Position numbers and translations under genes: made by a program | The notes under the pieces: generated by a model | Seen by the model: only the letters and a program-made list of their open reading frames with translations | What the model was told of the DNA's origin: nothing | Database searches by the model: none | From: JBKBYG01 sp046313435 | GTDB taxonomy: Bacteria > Pseudomonadota > Alphaproteobacteria > Rickettsiales > Arcanibacteraceae | Direction: 5' to 3' | DNA length: 7,331 nt | Assembly: GCA_046313435.1 (NCBI GenBank) | Contig: JBKBYG010000047.1 | Coordinates: 1 to 7,331 of the forward strand | Shown: piece by piece, positions 5,780 through 7,331 of the stretch | Layout: each line of letters starts with the position of its first letter | Position numbering within the stretch: position 1 is the stretch's first letter

Positions 5780-6857
5780 TATTTAATATCGATTTAGATT
5801 TTCTTTCACTATCAGATTTTAACTGGCCGCATGCAGCATAAACATCCCTTCCTCTTGGTCTTCTTACTGGCGATGCGTAACCTGCATCATTTATAAACCT
5901 AGCAAAAGCATCAATTTTGTCGTCGCTTGAACATTCGTAAATTGTTCCTGGCCATGGATTAAATGGTATAAGATTAATTTTGGCAGGGATTCCTTTGATC
6001 AGTTTTACTAGTTCCTTAGCATCACTAAGCGAATCATTTATTCCTTTAAGCATAACATATTCAAAAGTAATACGTTTGGAATTACTAGCTGAAGGATATC
6101 TTCTGCAAGCATCGAGCAAGTCCTTTATAGGATATTTTTTATTAAGCGGTACAAGCTCATTACGCAGATCATCTCTTACTGCATGTAGAGAAATTGCAAG
6201 CTGTACTCCAAGTTCTCTGCCGCATTGCTCTATCATTGGAACAACTCCGGAAGTAGATAAAGTTATCTTGCGCCTTGAAATTGCTATGCCTTCATTATCC
6301 ATTAAAATTTGAAGAGCTGTTTTTACATTATCATAATTATATAATGGCTCACCCATGCCCATCATTACAATATTAGAAATCATTCTGATTTCACGCGTTG
6401 AAGGCCATTCTTCAAGCCTGTCTCTGGCAATAAGAAGTTGTGAGACAATTTCATTTGCAGTTAAATTTCTAACTAATTTTTGCGTTCCAGTATGGCAAAA
6501 TTTACACGACAAAGTACAGCCAATCTGAGAAGAAACGCAAAGAGTTCCCCTGCCTTCTTCGGGTATATATACCGTTTCAGCTTCTTCATTATCATTATAT
6601 TTTAAGAGCCATTTTCTAGTATGGTCTATCGATATATGTTCGCGACTAGTAGCTGGCCTAGCAATACTGTAATGCTTATCCAGCTCTTGCTGCAAATCTT
6701 TAGCAATATTTGTCATTTGATCAAAGCTAGTTGCACCTTGATTATATATCCACTGCCATAATTGTTTTGCTCTAAAAGATTTTTCACCAAAATCCTTAAT
6801 TTCTTGTGCTAGCTCATCTTTTGATAAACCAATTAAATTTTTCTTTGTCTCTGTCAT
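5760..6857 (-). CDS. rlmN: dual-specificity 23S rRNA (A2503)/tRNA (A37) C2-methyltransferase RlmN
   Basis: This is a 365-residue radical SAM enzyme of near-usual length for RlmN. It adds a methyl group to C2 of A2503 in 23S rRNA and of A37 in some tRNAs, tuning peptidyl-transfer-centre fidelity. The N-terminal accessory domain (about 1-95) includes FRAKQLWQWIYNQG (28-41). The [4Fe-4S] motif is Cys114-Cys118-Cys121 in CTLSCKFC, and the SAM-binding motif is MGMGEPL (166-172). The two extra catalytic cysteines are present: Cys107 (LCVSSQ, E. coli Cys118) and Cys343 (AACGQL, E. coli Cys355). The start at 6857 gives MTETKKNLIGLSKDEL, normal for the family; the Shine-Dalgarno is weak. The last residues, after ERKSKSIL, are encoded by the palindromic element, so the native C-terminal tail may have been replaced; the catalytic core is complete. 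Its base composition is less AT-rich than that of the operon to the left, as expected for a conserved housekeeping gene. Confidence 0.97.
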   Translation of the reverse strand: MTETKKNLIGLSKDELAQEIKDFGEKSFRAKQLWQWIYNQGATSFDQMTNIAKDLQQELDKHYSIARPATSREHISIDHTRKWLLKYNDNEEAETVYIPEEGRGTLCVSSQIGCTLSCKFCHTGTQKLVRNLTANEIVSQLLIARDRLEEWPSTREIRMISNIVMMGMGEPLYNYDNVKTALQILMDNEGIAISRRKITLSTSGVVPMIEQCGRELGVQLAISLHAVRDDLRNELVPLNKKYPIKDLLDACRRYPSASNSKRITFEYVMLKGINDSLSDAKELVKLIKGIPAKINLIPFNPWPGTIYECSSDDKIDAFARFINDAGYASPVRRPRGRDVYAACGQLKSDSERKSKSILNNTKSHN

Positions 6858-7022
6858 TATTTAACTTTCAATTTTCGATATATAGATAAATATTTTGCTT
6901 TAAATATAAATAGTAAGTCTCCTTAAGTTATATAGAAGCAACTTATAGTATAAAATAATCTATAAAAAAATCAGCTATTGTTAAGATTTTAAAATATTTT
7001 TCTATAAAATGCCATAAAAAAC
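6858..7022. other. divergent intergenic region upstream of rlmN
   Basis: This AT-rich spacer between two divergent genes has no coding frame I would support. It should carry the rlmN promoter, but no -35/-10 pair is convincing. A short inverted repeat TAAGTT (6924-6929) / AACTTA (6940-6945) with a 10-nt loop lies about 70 bp before the rlmN start and could be an operator or a leader hairpin. An AAGGAG on the minus strand (around 6923-6918) has no usable start codon after it. Confidence 0.4.
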
Positions 7023-7051
7023 TTGTATTGGCAAATTAAAAATTTTACAAT
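7023..7051 (+). promoter_or_regulatory. candidate promoter of the gene at 7086
   Basis: TTGTAT (7023-7028) and TACAAT (7046-7051) are separated by exactly 17 bp. The -10 box matches TATAAT in five of six positions; the -35 box only in its TTG. A start near 7058-7061 would give a leader of about 25 nt that contains the ribosome binding site of the next gene. Confidence 0.45.
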
Positions 7052-7085
7052 TTACAAACTATGTAAGGAATTTTGTAAGGTTGAA

Positions 7086-7331
7086 ATGAAAAATATAGAA
7101 TATTCTCATCTTAAAGAATTGATAAGAAAGGAAATTAACGAAAGAAAACATAATTTTGAGGAAAAATATATAAGAATATACACTGATATTCTTGATGAGT
7201 CTTATGATGCAACCATAGTAAATATTTTCTCTCAACCAAGACAAGAATATTTTACAAACATTAAAGATTTAGTTCAGTTGTTAAATGCAGCACTGGAAAC
7301 AGAAAATCTACAATTTGTTATATCTTTAGTT
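7086..7331 (+). CDS. 5' part of an unrecognised, charged soluble protein (runs off the window)
   Basis: An ATG at 7086 follows TAAGG with 5 nt spacing and opens a frame of 82 codons to the window end without a stop. It begins MKNIEYSHLKELIRKEINER and later contains DILDESYDATIVNIFSQPRQ. The visible part is rich in Lys and Glu, probably helical, and has no signal peptide or membrane segment. I do not recognise the family. The opposite strand is also open over much of this stretch, but the plus-strand frame has the ribosome binding site, a promoter candidate and a more protein-like composition. It is transcribed away from rlmN. Confidence 0.65.
   Translation, partial: MKNIEYSHLKELIRKEINERKHNFEEKYIRIYTDILDESYDATIVNIFSQPRQEYFTNIKDLVQLLNAALETENLQFVISLV

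Noticed and set aside
5980..6312. Plus-strand open frame of 110 codons inside rlmN
   Set aside because: It is antisense to the conserved radical SAM core of rlmN; its Ser/Leu-rich translation is typical of a shadow frame.
6895..6930. Minus-strand AAGGAG as ribosome site of a leader peptide before rlmN
   Set aside because: No ATG, GTG or TTG lies at a usable distance and the following frame closes at once.
7059..7244. Minus-strand open frame of 61 codons opposite the last gene
   Set aside because: Its Phe/Ile/Tyr-rich translation looks like antisense of Lys/Glu-rich coding sequence, and the plus strand has the better start signals.
1..7331. CRISPR array, insertion sequence or toxin-antitoxin pair
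   Set aside because: I saw no regularly spaced direct repeats, no transposase-like frame and no small paired genes of that kind.

Overview
This is an AT-rich window from a bacterium that looks like an alphaproteobacterium with a reduced, host-associated style of genome. The intracellular Rickettsiales, and within them the flagellar-gene-bearing Midichloriaceae-like lineages, are my best guess. The reasons are very A/T-biased codon use and intergenic DNA, an alphaproteobacterial-looking RlmN, a MotB-type stator gene next to a large periplasmic TPR gene, a decayed gene remnant, and a palindromic element that runs into the 3' end of a housekeeping gene. The lineage is inferred; there is no rRNA or other strong marker here.

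Left part (1-964): the 5' end of an unrecognised gene leaves the window on the minus strand. Then comes about 400 bp without an intact gene, which holds a probable decayed small gene (256-496, plus strand). A complete tRNA-Gln(UUG) with encoded CCA follows on the minus strand, and upstream of it on the same strand is cutA (CutA1 family).

Centre (1004-5612): three plus-strand genes are packed with gaps of 11 and 8 bp and probably form one operon. The first encodes a short MotB-like inner-membrane protein that keeps the proton-channel/plug segment and its aspartate but has a degenerate OmpA-type C-terminus. The second encodes a 956-residue exported protein with two AMIN-like beta domains and a long TPR array. 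The third encodes a 371-residue protein whose C-terminal half carries NlpC/P60-type cysteine peptidase motifs (DC, GD, GH) behind an unrecognised helical N-terminal half. No MotA is present. The set suggests an envelope or motor-associated module, possibly linked to flagellar stators, but the joint function is inference.

Right part (5613-7331): rlmN (23S rRNA/tRNA A2-methyltransferase) lies on the minus strand, convergent with the operon. The intergenic space is filled by a ~127-bp imperfect palindrome with GC-richer inner hairpins; its right arm encodes the last six residues and stop codon of RlmN, like the palindromic elements known from Rickettsia. After a 228-bp divergent intergenic region, an unrecognised plus-strand gene with a good ribosome binding site begins and runs off the window.
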